A DNA stretch of 50,549 bases, from assembly GCA_937891425.1 (NCBI GenBank), contig CALAGD010000007.1:1-50549 (forward strand). Reading direction: 5' to 3'. The first letter of the stretch is position 1. Each line of letters opens with the position of its first letter. Of the stretch, positions 25,265-34,090 are shown piece by piece. The stretch comes from an uncultured Pigmentiphaga sp. (GTDB lineage: Bacteria; Pseudomonadota; Gammaproteobacteria; Burkholderiales; Burkholderiaceae_B). The position numbers and the translations under genes are program-made. The notes under the pieces are model-generated. The model was given only the letters and a program-made list of their open reading frames with translations, was not told where the DNA came from and searched no databases.

Positions 25265-27043
25265 TTAGAAGGTTCGGGCCTTGGGCGGGAAGGATTCGAC
25301 CGTAAGGGGCTTCATCTGCACAGGCTTGTACTCGAGCCGGTTGCCGTCGGAGTACCACAGCGTGTGCTTCAGCCAGTTCACGTCGTCCCGCTCGGGGTGG
25401 TCGCTCAGGGCGTGAGCACCACGGCTTTCGGTGCGATTGGCAGCCGAATTGATGGTGGCACGCGCAACCTCGACCATGTTCGCCAGTTCAAGCGCTTCGA
25501 TGCGGGCCGTGTTGAAGACCTTCGACTTGTCTTTGAAGTAGATGTGCTCGGCCTGCTTGGCGAGCTGTTCGATCTGATCGACGCCTTCGCGCAGCAGCTT
25601 GAGGGTGCGGAACACGCCGCAGTGGTGTTGCATGGATTGGCGAATGCCGTCTGCCACTTCCTGCGTGCGCTCGCCGGAGGTACGTGCCTCCAGGCGGGCG
25701 ACCCGGTCGAGCGAGAAGTCGATGGCATGTTCGGGAATCGGCTGGTGCGTGTGTTGCCGTTCCAGATGCTGCTGGACAATGAAGTTGCCGGTGGAGCGGC
25801 CGAACACGATGAGGTCGAGCAGCGAGTTCGTACCAAGGCGGTTGGCGCCGTGCACCGAGGTAGCCGCGCATTCGCCCACTGCAAACAGGCCGTTGACGAC
25901 CTTGTTCTCGCCGTTGACCCAATCGACCACCTGCCCGTGATAGTTGGTGGGAATGCCGCCCATCTGGTAGTGGATGGTGGGCACCACGGGGATGGGATCC
26001 TTGATGGGGTCGACGTTGGCGAACTTGATGGCAATCTCGCGGATCGACGGCAGGCGCTTCATGATGGTTTCGGCGCCGAGGTGATCGAGCTTGAGCAGCA
26101 CGTACGAACCGTCGGGTCCGCAGCCGCGCCCTTCCTTGATTTCCTGGTCCATCGAGCGCGAGACGAAGTCGCGCGGCGCGAGGTCTTTCAGCGTTGGGGC
26201 ATAGCGCTCCATGAAGCGCTCGCCGTTCTTGTTCAGCAGGATACCGCCCTCGCCGCGCACACCCTCGGTAATGAGAACGCCGGCCCCCGCCACGCCCGTG
26301 GGGTGGAACTGCCAGAACTCCATGTCTTCGAGCGGGATCCCCGCACGAGCGGCCATGCCGAGACCATCGCCCGTGTTGATGAAGGCATTGGTGGAAGCAG
26401 CCCAGATGCGGCCCGCACCGCCGGTGGCCAGCACGGTGGCCTTGGCTTCGAGCACATAGATGTCACCCGTTTCCATTTCGAGGGCGGTAACCCCGAGCAC
26501 CTCGCCTTCATCGTTGCGCAGCAGGTCGAGTGCCATCCACTCGACGAGGAACTGCGTACGCGCGGCGACGTTGCGCTGGTAGAGCGTGTGCAGCATGGCG
26601 TGACCGGTACGGTCGGCCGCGGCGCAGGCACGCTGGACGGGCTTCTCGCCAAAGTTGGCGGTGTGCCCGCCGAACGGACGCTGGTAAATCGTGCCGTCCG
26701 GGTTGCGGTCGAACGGCATGCCGAAATGTTCGAGCTCGTAGACGGCACTGGGAGCTTCTCGGCACATGAACTCGATCGCGTCCTGGTCTCCAAGCCAGTC
26801 GGAGCCCTTGACGGTGTCGTACATGTGCCAGAGCCAGTTGTCTTCGCTCATGTTGCCGAGCGCGGCACTGACCCCTCCCTGAGCCGCCACGGTGTGCGAG
26901 CGCGTCGGGAAAACCTTGGAAAGCACGGCAACCGACAGGCCAGCCTGTGCGAGTTGCAACGAGCACCGCATACCGGCGCCCCCGGCGCCTACGACGACCA
27001 CGTCGAACTTGCGGCGCGGCAAAGATTTCTTGACAGCTACCAC
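25265..27043 (-). CDS. sdhA: Succinate dehydrogenase flavoprotein subunit
   Basis: SdhA oxidises succinate to fumarate. The 592-residue product has the dinucleotide-binding GAGGAG at 19-24 and the covalent FAD histidine His50 in TRSHTVAAQGG. The substrate loop region (HPTGVAGAG) and the active-site region TNYHGQV are present. The start is a GTG at 27043, only three bases after the sdhD stop. There is no ATG near, and GGAG at the end of sdhD can serve as ribosome-binding site, so translation is probably coupled to sdhD. The order C-D-A-B is the normal one. Confidence 0.97.
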   Translation of the reverse strand: MVAVKKSLPRRKFDVVVVGAGGAGMRCSLQLAQAGLSVAVLSKVFPTRSHTVAAQGGVSAALGNMSEDNWLWHMYDTVKGSDWLGDQDAIEFMCREAPSAVYELEHFGMPFDRNPDGTIYQRPFGGHTANFGEKPVQRACAAADRTGHAMLHTLYQRNVAARTQFLVEWMALDLLRNDEGEVLGVTALEMETGDIYVLEAKATVLATGGAGRIWAASTNAFINTGDGLGMAARAGIPLEDMEFWQFHPTGVAGAGVLITEGVRGEGGILLNKNGERFMERYAPTLKDLAPRDFVSRSMDQEIKEGRGCGPDGSYVLLKLDHLGAETIMKRLPSIREIAIKFANVDPIKDPIPVVPTIHYQMGGIPTNYHGQVVDWVNGENKVVNGLFAVGECAATSVHGANRLGTNSLLDLIVFGRSTGNFIVQQHLERQHTHQPIPEHAIDFSLDRVARLEARTSGERTQEVADGIRQSMQHHCGVFRTLKLLREGVDQIEQLAKQAEHIYFKDKSKVFNTARIEALELANMVEVARATINSAANRTESRGAHALSDHPERDDVNWLKHTLWYSDGNRLEYKPVQMKPLTVESFPPKARTF

Positions 27044-27046
27044 GGT

Positions 27047-27430
27047 TTATAGACTCCAGAGAATTTGCGCAGCGTACACGGCGGAACCGACTGCCCAGAG
27101 AATGGTCAGAGCTTGCAAGAACAGACGCAGCCCGGCCGGCTTGATGTAATCCATCCAGATGTCGCGCACACCAATCCAGCCATGGTAGGCGACCGCCAGC
27201 ACGGCAAGCGTAGCCAGGATCTGACCCATCGGGAACGTGCCCCAGCGGAAGTTGAACAGACCCACCCAGTTCTCGTATGTAAACGAGGGGGTGAGCAGCG
27301 CCATGACACCCAGAATGACGGTATAGACGATCAGAATAACGGCGGTGACGCGCTGGATGAGGAAGTCGCGCACACCGTAGTGCGCACCCACCACGTGACG
27401 CCGTTGGCCGGTTTTTTGTACTGATGCCAT
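27047..27430 (-). CDS. sdhD: Succinate dehydrogenase membrane anchor subunit SdhD
   Basis: SdhD and SdhC anchor SdhAB in the inner membrane and bind ubiquinone and heme b. The 127-residue protein has three hydrophobic helices at about 24-46, 66-88 and 103-124. The heme histidine is probably His83 in AYHGWIGVRDIWMDY, and Tyr95 of the same segment matches the quinone-site tyrosine. It starts two bases after the sdhC stop. Confidence 0.94.
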   Translation of the reverse strand: MASVQKTGQRRHVVGAHYGVRDFLIQRVTAVILIVYTVILGVMALLTPSFTYENWVGLFNFRWGTFPMGQILATLAVLAVAYHGWIGVRDIWMDYIKPAGLRLFLQALTILWAVGSAVYAAQILWSL

Positions 27431-27432
27431 GG

Positions 27433-27879
27433 TCAGAAGGCTCCGAACAGTTTGAGACCGAAGATGACGGTAAGGACAAGGCTGACCGAGAACGAAATGG
27501 CCGCGGTGCGCGTATGCAGGGTGCGCTTATCGCTGATCTTGACATCAGCCCCGATGTGCAGGTCGAACAGCAGGTAGCGGATGCCTGCGCAGAAGTGGTG
27601 CAGGTAGGCCCAGATCAGAACCAGCAGGACGACCTTTGTAATGGGGTGCGAGGCATAGCGACTGAACTCTTCGAAGCCTGCAGGCGAGGATACACTCTGC
27701 CCGAACAGCGGAAGCAGGAACAAGGGCAGCGCGAGAAACAGCAAGGCTCCGGAGACACGATGCAAGATTGACAGCTTGCCCGCTAGCGGCAGGCGGTAAG
27801 CGAACAAAATCTCGGGGACCGTAACGTTACGGAACTCTCGACGCGGCCGTGACTCTGGCCTGGCGGTTGTTTCAGACAT
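27433..27879 (-). CDS. sdhC: Succinate dehydrogenase cytochrome b556 subunit SdhC
   Basis: SdhC is the first gene of the operon. From the ATG at 27879 (MSETTARPESRPRREF) the product has 148 residues. A cytosolic N-terminal part with RPVS-type charge precedes the quinone-site motif SILHRVSGA (37-45). Three membrane helices follow at about 43-60, 82-102 and 125-145. The heme ligand is probably His95 in HHFCAGIRYL. An upstream in-frame start at 27912 exists but has no family support. Confidence 0.94.
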   Translation of the reverse strand: MSETTARPESRPRREFRNVTVPEILFAYRLPLAGKLSILHRVSGALLFLALPLFLLPLFGQSVSSPAGFEEFSRYASHPITKVVLLVLIWAYLHHFCAGIRYLLFDLHIGADVKISDKRTLHTRTAAISFSVSLVLTVIFGLKLFGAF

Positions 27880-28164
27880 GTGAACCTCGGTTGGTAATAA
27901 GCAAACCTGCAAAGCTTGAATCGAAGCTTGATTTTTCAGTCAAACGCGCTATTTTCGCCCAATCACTCCGTGCGTATCAACTCGTAAACGGCGTGACATG
28001 GCCGCTGTTCTGCCAGACATCCGCCCTCTGCCCACCCGTATTCGGCCACCACGCGGCGGCGCGGGCCGTGCCAGCGCGGCAAGCACTTTCCTTCAGGCAC
28101 CCTCGGCACCCCTCCATCATGACTGCCATACCTGCGCGAACTGTAGCGAAACCGTCCCCGATGC
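27880..28164 (-). promoter_or_regulatory. sdhC upstream region with AAGCTTGA repeats
   Basis: These 285 bases between gntR (stop at 28165) and sdhC must hold the sdh promoter unless the genes are cotranscribed. On the plus strand AAGCTTGA occurs at 27912-27919 and 27924-27931, 12 bases apart. A minus-strand TTGACT lies just upstream of the repeats and could be a -35 box, but no good -10 is seen at standard spacing. Confidence 0.3.
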
Positions 28165-28971
28165 TCAATTGACACTGGTGCGATAGTGGTGCCTGTCGGT
28201 ACGGTACAGGCCGCGCCGCATTTCGACGGGCCGGTTGCCGTAGGTATAGGACGTTCGGTCGACCTGCAGCAACGGAGACCCTTCGGGCACTTCGAGCAGC
28301 CTGGCCACTTCGGCGGTAGCAGCCACTGCGCGCAGCTTTTCATCGGCGCGGATCATGCTGACACCAAACCCGCTTTCGAACAATGCATACAACGGACCGG
28401 TATTACGCTGCAATCGCTCCAGCGTCAAGCCCTTGAAGAGGGCTCCGGGCAACCAGATGTCGTCGAGCACGGTAGGCACGCCCCCGAACGTGAGCATGCG
28501 TCGAATGAATACAACACTGTCACCCGGCCGCCCCTCGAGCCCGCGCGCCACCTCTTGCGACGCGCGCTGCCGTCGGCATTCCAGAATGATGCTGCGCGCA
28601 CGGGCCCTGGCACCGCTGGATTCCTCATCGTCGGGCGCCAGCCGCAGGAAGCGGTAGCGCACCTCGGCCTCGTTGTGCGTGGCTACGTAAGTGCCCTTGC
28701 CTTGGCGCCGCAGCAGCACGTTTTCGGCCGACAGCTCATCGATGGCCTTGCGCACGGTGCCCTGACTGACCTGAAAACGCGCAGCGAGCTCGAGCTCGCT
28801 GGGGATGGCTTCACCAGGCTTCCATTCTCCCTCGTCGAGACTTTTCAGCAGCAGTTCCTTGATCTGCCGGTACAACGGGCTGAACGCGGCCGCCGGCTGC
28901 GCCCCCTGCGGGCGCGACGCCACTTCAGGAGGATGCGATGGGCTAGCCGACGTAGGTTTTTGCGAATTCAT
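28165..28971 (-). CDS. GntR-family transcriptional regulator (HutC subfamily, UTRA domain)
   Basis: The 268-residue product has an Ala/Pro-rich leader of about 30 residues. A GntR winged helix-turn-helix spans about 31-98 (SPLYRQIKELLL...PSELELAARFQVSQGTVRKAIDELSAENVLLRRQGKGTYV). A UTRA effector-binding domain (about 105-262) ends with the typical YRTDRHHYRTSV. UTRA domains bind small metabolites. The gene lies between sdhC and divergent mdh, so a TCA-cycle or organic-acid effector is plausible but not shown. The ATG at 28971 is preferred. The frame is also open from an ATG at 29010. The palindrome at 29027-29038 lies just upstream and could be its own operator. It is 285 bases upstream of sdhC on the same strand. 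Confidence 0.93.
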   Translation of the reverse strand: MNSQKPTSASPSHPPEVASRPQGAQPAAAFSPLYRQIKELLLKSLDEGEWKPGEAIPSELELAARFQVSQGTVRKAIDELSAENVLLRRQGKGTYVATHNEAEVRYRFLRLAPDDEESSGARARARSIILECRRQRASQEVARGLEGRPGDSVVFIRRMLTFGGVPTVLDDIWLPGALFKGLTLERLQRNTGPLYALFESGFGVSMIRADEKLRAVAATAEVARLLEVPEGSPLLQVDRTSYTYGNRPVEMRRGLYRTDRHHYRTSVN

Positions 28972-29026
28972 AAGCGCGAGATTTTGGCACAGAGTGAAAT
29001 TTCCGTCCATTCTGAAACAAAAGATA

Positions 29027-29046
29027 TCTTATATAAGACATAAGAC
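29027..29046. promoter_or_regulatory. TCTTATATAAGA palindrome with extra half-site, gntR/mdh
   Basis: A perfect 12-bp palindrome at 29027-29038 continues into a tandem half-site: ATAAGAC at 29033-29039 is repeated at 29040-29046. It ends 10 bases before the mdh -35 box and lies just before the gntR start on the other strand. The same palindrome and a degenerate second half-site occur before acnB. Confidence 0.7.
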
Positions 29047-29048
29047 TG

Positions 29049-29078
29049 TTGACGTGCATCCGGGTCTTTCACTATGAT
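29049..29078 (+). promoter_or_regulatory. mdh promoter
   Basis: A TTGACG (-35, 29049-29054) and TATGAT (-10, 29073-29078) are separated by 18 bases. A leader of about 90 bases leads to the mdh start at 29178. Confidence 0.7.
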
Positions 29079-29177
29079 TCGCCGCGCAGAGTTAAACTCC
29101 GGCACTGATCGTGCTGCATGGGTTTCCCCGTGGCAGCGCGGCACTGCGTTTTAACCCTGCAAAATCTGGAGATATCC

Positions 29178-30167
29178 ATGACCAAACCTCCCGTTCGCGT
29201 CGCCGTCACCGGCGCCGCAGGACAAATCGGCTACGCCTTGCTGTTCCGCATCGCCTCGGGCGAGATGCTGGGCAAGGACCAGCCGGTCATTCTGCAGCTG
29301 CTCGAGATCCCCGATGAGAAGGCCCAGAAAGCCCTCAAGGGCGTGATGATGGAGCTGGAAGACTGCGCCTTCCCCCTGCTGCAGGACATGACCGCCCACA
29401 GCGATCCGCGCACCGCGTTCAAGGACGCCGACATCGCCCTGCTGGTGGGTGCCCGCCCCCGCGGCCCCGGCATGGAACGCAAGGATCTGCTCACGGTCAA
29501 CGCCAAGATCTTCATCGAGCAGGGCAGGGCCCTGAACGATGTGGCCAGCCGCGACGTGAAGGTGCTGGTGGTGGGCAACCCCGCCAACACGAACGCCTAC
29601 ATCGCGATGAAGTCCGCTCCCGACCTGCCTTCGAAGAACTTCACCGCCATGCTGCGTCTGGACCACAATCGCGCCCTTTCGCAGCTGGCTGTCAAGGCCG
29701 GTGTGGCCGTGGCCGACATCGAGAACCTGGTGGTATGGGGCAACCACTCGCCCACCATGTATCCCGACATCCGCTTCGCCACTGCCAACGGCAAGAAGCT
29801 CAAGGAGCTCATCAACGACGACGCCTGGAACCGTGACGTGTTCATCCCCACCGTGGGCAAGCGCGGCGCGGCGATCATCGACGCGCGCGGCCTGTCGTCG
29901 GCTGCTTCGGCGGCCAATGCCGCCATCGACCACATCCGCGACTGGGTGCTCGGCTCGAACGGCAAGTGGGTGACCATGGGCGTACCCTCCGATGGCTCCT
30001 ACGGCATTCCCGAAGGCATCATCTACGGCTTCCCCGTCACCACCAGCAATGGTGAATACAGCCTGGTCACCGGGCTGGAAATCGACGCGTTCTCGCGCGA
30101 GCGCATGGACAACACGCTCAAGGAATTGCTCGAAGAGCGCGACGGCGTGAAAGACCTGCTGGCCTAA
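29178..30167 (+). CDS. mdh: Malate dehydrogenase (NAD)
   Basis: Mdh oxidises malate to oxaloacetate. The 329-residue product belongs to the cytosolic-type malate dehydrogenases common in beta-proteobacteria. The NAD-binding GAAGQIG is at 12-18. The substrate loop GARPRGPGMERKDLL carries Arg95 and Arg101. The catalytic pair is Asp162 (LRLDHNRA) with His190 (VVWGNHSPTMYPD). The ATG at 29178 is chosen because GGAG lies six bases upstream and the family N-terminus starts there. The open frame to 29118 adds unlike residues. Confidence 0.97.
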   Translation: MTKPPVRVAVTGAAGQIGYALLFRIASGEMLGKDQPVILQLLEIPDEKAQKALKGVMMELEDCAFPLLQDMTAHSDPRTAFKDADIALLVGARPRGPGMERKDLLTVNAKIFIEQGRALNDVASRDVKVLVVGNPANTNAYIAMKSAPDLPSKNFTAMLRLDHNRALSQLAVKAGVAVADIENLVVWGNHSPTMYPDIRFATANGKKLKELINDDAWNRDVFIPTVGKRGAAIIDARGLSSAASAANAAIDHIRDWVLGSNGKWVTMGVPSDGSYGIPEGIIYGFPVTTSNGEYSLVTGLEIDAFSRERMDNTLKELLEERDGVKDLLA

Positions 30168-30212
30168 GCACCGTCCTGCCGCCCTGCCTGTCCGGCGTCG
30201 CTCCGTCCGGTA

Positions 30213-30228
30213 CCCTGCCGGCGCAGGG
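30213..30228 (+). terminator. Small hairpin after mdh
   Basis: CCCTGC-CGGC-GCAGGG forms a 6-bp stem with a 4-base loop in the 128 bases between mdh and prpB. There is no T-run. It may only weaken read-through. Confidence 0.3.
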
Positions 30229-30295
30229 CGCCCTGGCAGCGCGGGGCCGCAGTTGTTGCCCACGGTCGCGTGGCCAATTCATAAGGAACTGCAGC

Positions 30296-31186
30296 ATGAC
30301 AACTTCCTCTGCTGGCGCCCGTTTCCGCCAGGCCATCGTCGACGAGCACCCCCTGCAGGTCGTCGGTACCATCAACGCCTATACCGCCCGCCTGGCCGAA
30401 GCGACCGGATTCCGGGCTCTCTACGTTTCTGGCGGCGGGGTGGCTGCCAATTCGCTTGGGCTGCCAGATCTTGGCATCAGCACCATGGAAGATGTGCTGA
30501 CCGACGTACGCCGCATCACCGACATTACATCCCTGCCCGTACTGGTCGACATCGACACCGGCTGGGGCAGTGCCTTCAACATCGCGCGCACCATCCGCTC
30601 CATGATCAAGGCCGGTGCGGCTGCGGTGCATCTGGAAGACCAGGTCGGGGCCAAGCGTTGCGGTCACCGCCCGGGCAAGGAACTGGTCTCTAAGGAAGAA
30701 ATGGTCGACCGCGTGAAAGCTGCAGTTGACGCGCGTACCGACGACAGTTTTGTCATCATGGCACGCACCGACGCGCTGGCCAACGAAGGGCTGCAAGCCG
30801 CCATCGATCGCGCCTGCGCCTACGTCGAAGCCGGCGCCGACATGATCTTTCCCGAGGCCATCACCGACCTCGAGATGTACCGCAAGGTACGCGAGGCGGT
30901 TGGCGTACCCATCCTGGCCAACATTACCGAATTCGGCAGAACGCCCCTGTTCACCCGCGACGAGCTGGCCTCGGTGGGTGTGGACATCATCCTGTACTGC
31001 TGCGGGGCGTACCGCGCCATGAATGCCGCCGCCCTCAAGGTATACGAAACGATCCGTGCGCAGGGCACGCAGCGCGAGGTGGTGCCCATGATGCAGTCGC
31101 GCGAAGACCTGTACCGTTACCTGGGCTACCATGCCTACGAACAGAAGCTCGACGAGCTGTTCTCGCGCGATCGCGACGGCGACTGA
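30296..31186 (+). CDS. prpB: Methylisocitrate lyase PrpB
   Basis: PrpB splits 2-methylisocitrate into succinate and pyruvate, the last step of the 2-methylcitrate cycle for propionyl-CoA. The 296-residue product is of the ICL/PEP mutase fold. The Mg-binding acidic pair is Asp85/Asp87 (LVDIDTGWG), and the catalytic Cys122 lies in KRCGHRPGK, the variant seen in PrpB rather than isocitrate lyase. ARTDA and the shorter length also fit PrpB. AAGGAA lies eight bases before the ATG. It is followed by prpC after 102 bases. Confidence 0.96.
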   Translation: MTTSSAGARFRQAIVDEHPLQVVGTINAYTARLAEATGFRALYVSGGGVAANSLGLPDLGISTMEDVLTDVRRITDITSLPVLVDIDTGWGSAFNIARTIRSMIKAGAAAVHLEDQVGAKRCGHRPGKELVSKEEMVDRVKAAVDARTDDSFVIMARTDALANEGLQAAIDRACAYVEAGADMIFPEAITDLEMYRKVREAVGVPILANITEFGRTPLFTRDELASVGVDIILYCCGAYRAMNAAALKVYETIRAQGTQREVVPMMQSREDLYRYLGYHAYEQKLDELFSRDRDGD

Positions 31187-31288
31187 TCCGTTCTGCACAA
31201 CAACGGCGGTGTTCACGCGTGCATGGCCCGCGCGCACGCCATGCGTGGCCCGCAACACAAGTATCAATAACGTGGAAGGAGAACCATC

Positions 31289-32449
31289 ATGAGTCAGACA
31301 GACACCGCCACTGCTGGATTCAAGCCCAAGAAGTCGGTTGCACTCTCAGGCGTAGCCGCCGGTAATACCGCCCTCAGCACCGTGGGCCGCACCGGAAACG
31401 ACCTGCACTACCGAGGCTACGACATTCTCGATCTGGCCGACCAGTGCGAATTCGAGGAAGTGGCCTACCTGCTGGTGCACGAGAAGCTGCCGAATGTCTC
31501 CGAGCTGCGCGCCTACAAAGAGAAGCTGCGCGCGCTGCGTGGTCTGCCGGCCCAGCTGAAATTGGTGCTGGAAGCACTGCCGCCGGCATCACACCCCATG
31601 GACGTGATGCGTACTGCTGTGTCGGTGCTGGGCTGTCTGCTGCCCGAGAAAGACGACCACAACATCGCAGGGGCACGTGACATCGCCGATCGGCTGCTCG
31701 CCAGCCTGGGCCCCGCCCTCCTCTACTGGTATCACTACAGCACGAACGGGCGGCGCATCGACGTGGAGACCGATGACGACACCATCGCTGCCCAGTTTCT
31801 GCGTCTGCTGCACGGCCGTGCCCCCGATCCGACCTGGGTGCGCGCCATGCACACCTCACTCATTCTTTATGCCGAGCACGAGTTCAACGCATCGACATTC
31901 ACCTGCCGCGTCATTGCAGGTACTGGCTCGGACATGTACTCGGCCATTGCCGGCGGCATCGGTGCCTTGCGCGGGCCCAAGCATGGCGGCGCAAACGAAG
32001 TGGCCCTGGAGATCCAGCAACGCTATGGCGACCCTGATTCGGCCGAGCAGGACATCCGGCAGCGTGTGGCCAACAAGGAAGTCATCATCGGCTTCGGGCA
32101 CCCTGTCTACACGGTAGGCGACCCGCGCAACCAGGTCATCAAGAAGGTGGCGCACACGCTGGCGCAGCAGCAGAACAATTTCCGCCTGTACAACATCGCG
32201 GAGCGGCTGGAGACGGTGATGTGGGACATCAAGAAGATGTTCCCCAACCTCGACTGGTACTCAGCGGTCAGCTACCACCTGATGGGTGTGCCCACCGCCA
32301 TGTTTACCCCGCTGTTCGTGATGGCCCGCACCGCAGGCTGGGCCGCGCATGTGATCGAACAGCGCATCGACAACAAGATCATCCGGCCCAATGCCAATTA
32401 CGTGGGTCCCGACGATCGTCCGTTCGTGCCGCTGGCCGACCGGCCTTGA
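31289..32449 (+). CDS. prpC: 2-methylcitrate synthase PrpC
   Basis: PrpC condenses propionyl-CoA and oxaloacetate to 2-methylcitrate. The 386-residue product belongs to the citrate synthase family but lacks the N-terminal beta-domain of gltA. Its signatures are GALRGPKHGGANEVAL, GFGHPVYTVGDPRN and the catalytic Asp in PNLDWYSAVSYHLMG, which are typical for methylcitrate synthases. AAGGAG lies nine bases before the ATG. A weak 9-bp hairpin (31218-31226 with 31239-31247) lies between prpB and prpC. Confidence 0.96.
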   Translation: MSQTDTATAGFKPKKSVALSGVAAGNTALSTVGRTGNDLHYRGYDILDLADQCEFEEVAYLLVHEKLPNVSELRAYKEKLRALRGLPAQLKLVLEALPPASHPMDVMRTAVSVLGCLLPEKDDHNIAGARDIADRLLASLGPALLYWYHYSTNGRRIDVETDDDTIAAQFLRLLHGRAPDPTWVRAMHTSLILYAEHEFNASTFTCRVIAGTGSDMYSAIAGGIGALRGPKHGGANEVALEIQQRYGDPDSAEQDIRQRVANKEVIIGFGHPVYTVGDPRNQVIKKVAHTLAQQQNNFRLYNIAERLETVMWDIKKMFPNLDWYSAVSYHLMGVPTAMFTPLFVMARTAGWAAHVIEQRIDNKIIRPNANYVGPDDRPFVPLADRP

Positions 32450-32616
32450 GCACAACCCCGCGCCCTGCCATGTCCGCACGCTTTTTGTGTACGCTGCACA
32501 CGGGCCGCTCGGCAGGGCCTGCAACACGCCATCTGCCCACAAGGCCTGCCGGAGGGTGTCGGTCCCCCATGGTACGCCTGCGGACGCAAGCCTCTCAATC
32601 CTGAATACGCGAAGCT

Positions 32617-34071
32617 ATGTCATCTGCCATTTCCAACGTACGCCCCGAACCGGATCAGGTGCTCGTCGACATCGCCGACTACGTGCTGAACTACCGCATT
32701 GAAAGCGACCTGGCTTACGAGACTGCGCGCAACTGTCTCATCGACACGCTGGGCTGCGGTCTCGAGGCGCTGGAGTATCCGGCCTGCACCAAGCTGCTCG
32801 GCCCCATCGTGCCGGGCACCATCGTTCCCCATGGCGCGAAGGTACCGGGTACGTCCTACCAGCTCGACCCCGTACAGGCCGCGTTCAACATCGGCACCAT
32901 GATTCGCTGGCTGGACTTCAACGACACCTGGCTGGCGGCCGAATGGGGCCACCCGTCGGACAACCTGGGCGGCATCCTGGCCACTGCCGACTGGCTGTCC
33001 CGGCAGGCCGTCGCCGCCGGACGCAAACCGCTCACCATGCGCGACGTGCTCGCCGCCATGATCAAGGCGCACGAGATACAGGGTTGCATCGCGCTCGAGA
33101 ACTCGTTCAACCGTGTGGGTCTGGACCACGTCGTTCTGGTGAAAGTAGCCACCACGGCGGTTGTCGCGCAAATGCTCGGGCTTTCCCGCGACGAAATCAT
33201 CAACGCGGTGTCAAACGCCTGGATCGACGGGCAGTCGCTGCGCACCTACCGCCACGCCCCCAACACGGGCAGCCGCAAGAGCTGGGCGGCCGGTGATGCC
33301 ACCAGCCGGGGCGTGCGCCTGGCGCTGATCGCGCGCACCGGCGAGATGGGGTATCCGTCTGCTCTCACTGCGCCCACCTGGGGGTTCTATGATGTACTGT
33401 TCCGTGGCCAGCCGTTCAAGTTTCAGCGGCCCTACGGCAGCTACGTGATGGAGAACGTGCTGTTCAAGATTTCCTTCCCGGCCGAATTCCATGCGCAGAC
33501 CGCGGTGGAATGCGCGATGCACATCCACCGTCAGATGCACGCCGCCGGCAAGTCGCCCGAAGATATCGCCCGCATCACCGTGCGCACGCATGAAGCATGC
33601 ATCCGCATCATCGACAAGAAGGGCCCGCTGAACAACCCGGCCGACCGCGACCACTGCGTCCAGTACATGATCGCGATTCCGATCCTGTTTGGCCGTCTTA
33701 CCGCCGCCGATTACGAAGATGAGGTGGCCCGAGATCCGCGCATCGACGAGCTGCGCGCCAAGATCGTATGCGTGGAAGACCCTGCCTTCACCGCCGACTA
33801 CCACGACCCGGACAAACGCTCGATCGCCAATGCCCTCACGGTGGAGTTCAAGGATGGCACCCGGTTCGATGAGGTCGTGTGCGAGTACCCCATCGGACAC
33901 AAGCGTCGGCGCGCCGAGGGCATTCCGCTGCTTGAGGCCAAATTCAGGACCAACCTGGCGCGCCGCTTCGCGCCACGTCAGCAGCAGGCCATCCTGGAGG
34001 TATCCCTCGACCAGCAACGCTTTGAAAGCATGCCGGTGCACGAGTACGTCGATCTTTACGCCATGCCCTGA
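32617..34071 (+). CDS. prpD: 2-methylcitrate dehydratase PrpD (MmgE/PrpD family)
   Basis: PrpD removes water from 2-methylcitrate to give 2-methyl-cis-aconitate. It is an iron-free enzyme of the MmgE/PrpD family. The 484-residue product has the E. coli PrpD length. It shows the family segments RNCLIDTLGCGLEAL, MIRWLDFNDTWLAAEWGHPSDNLGGILATADW and GDATSRGVRLALIA. No AcnD and PrpF genes are present nearby, which fits the PrpD-type pathway. The gap to prpC is 167 bases with no clear promoter. The ribosome-binding site is weak. Confidence 0.95.
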   Translation: MSSAISNVRPEPDQVLVDIADYVLNYRIESDLAYETARNCLIDTLGCGLEALEYPACTKLLGPIVPGTIVPHGAKVPGTSYQLDPVQAAFNIGTMIRWLDFNDTWLAAEWGHPSDNLGGILATADWLSRQAVAAGRKPLTMRDVLAAMIKAHEIQGCIALENSFNRVGLDHVVLVKVATTAVVAQMLGLSRDEIINAVSNAWIDGQSLRTYRHAPNTGSRKSWAAGDATSRGVRLALIARTGEMGYPSALTAPTWGFYDVLFRGQPFKFQRPYGSYVMENVLFKISFPAEFHAQTAVECAMHIHRQMHAAGKSPEDIARITVRTHEACIRIIDKKGPLNNPADRDHCVQYMIAIPILFGRLTAADYEDEVARDPRIDELRAKIVCVEDPAFTADYHDPDKRSIANALTVEFKDGTRFDEVVCEYPIGHKRRRAEGIPLLEAKFRTNLARRFAPRQQQAILEVSLDQQRFESMPVHEYVDLYAMP

Positions 34072-34090
34072 GTGCCCGGGCTCCTGCTCC

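Noticed and set aside
25364..27052. Long plus-strand frames opposite sdhA, odhA and lpdA (also 20156-21751 and 16899-18386)
   Set aside because: These are antisense shadows of fully intact TCA-cycle genes, with composition typical of reverse reading.
32509..32563. Possible long-loop stem between prpC and prpD (CGGCAGGGCC with GGCCTGCCG)
   Set aside because: The loop is more than 20 bases, one base is bulged and there is no T-run, so I do not call it a terminator.
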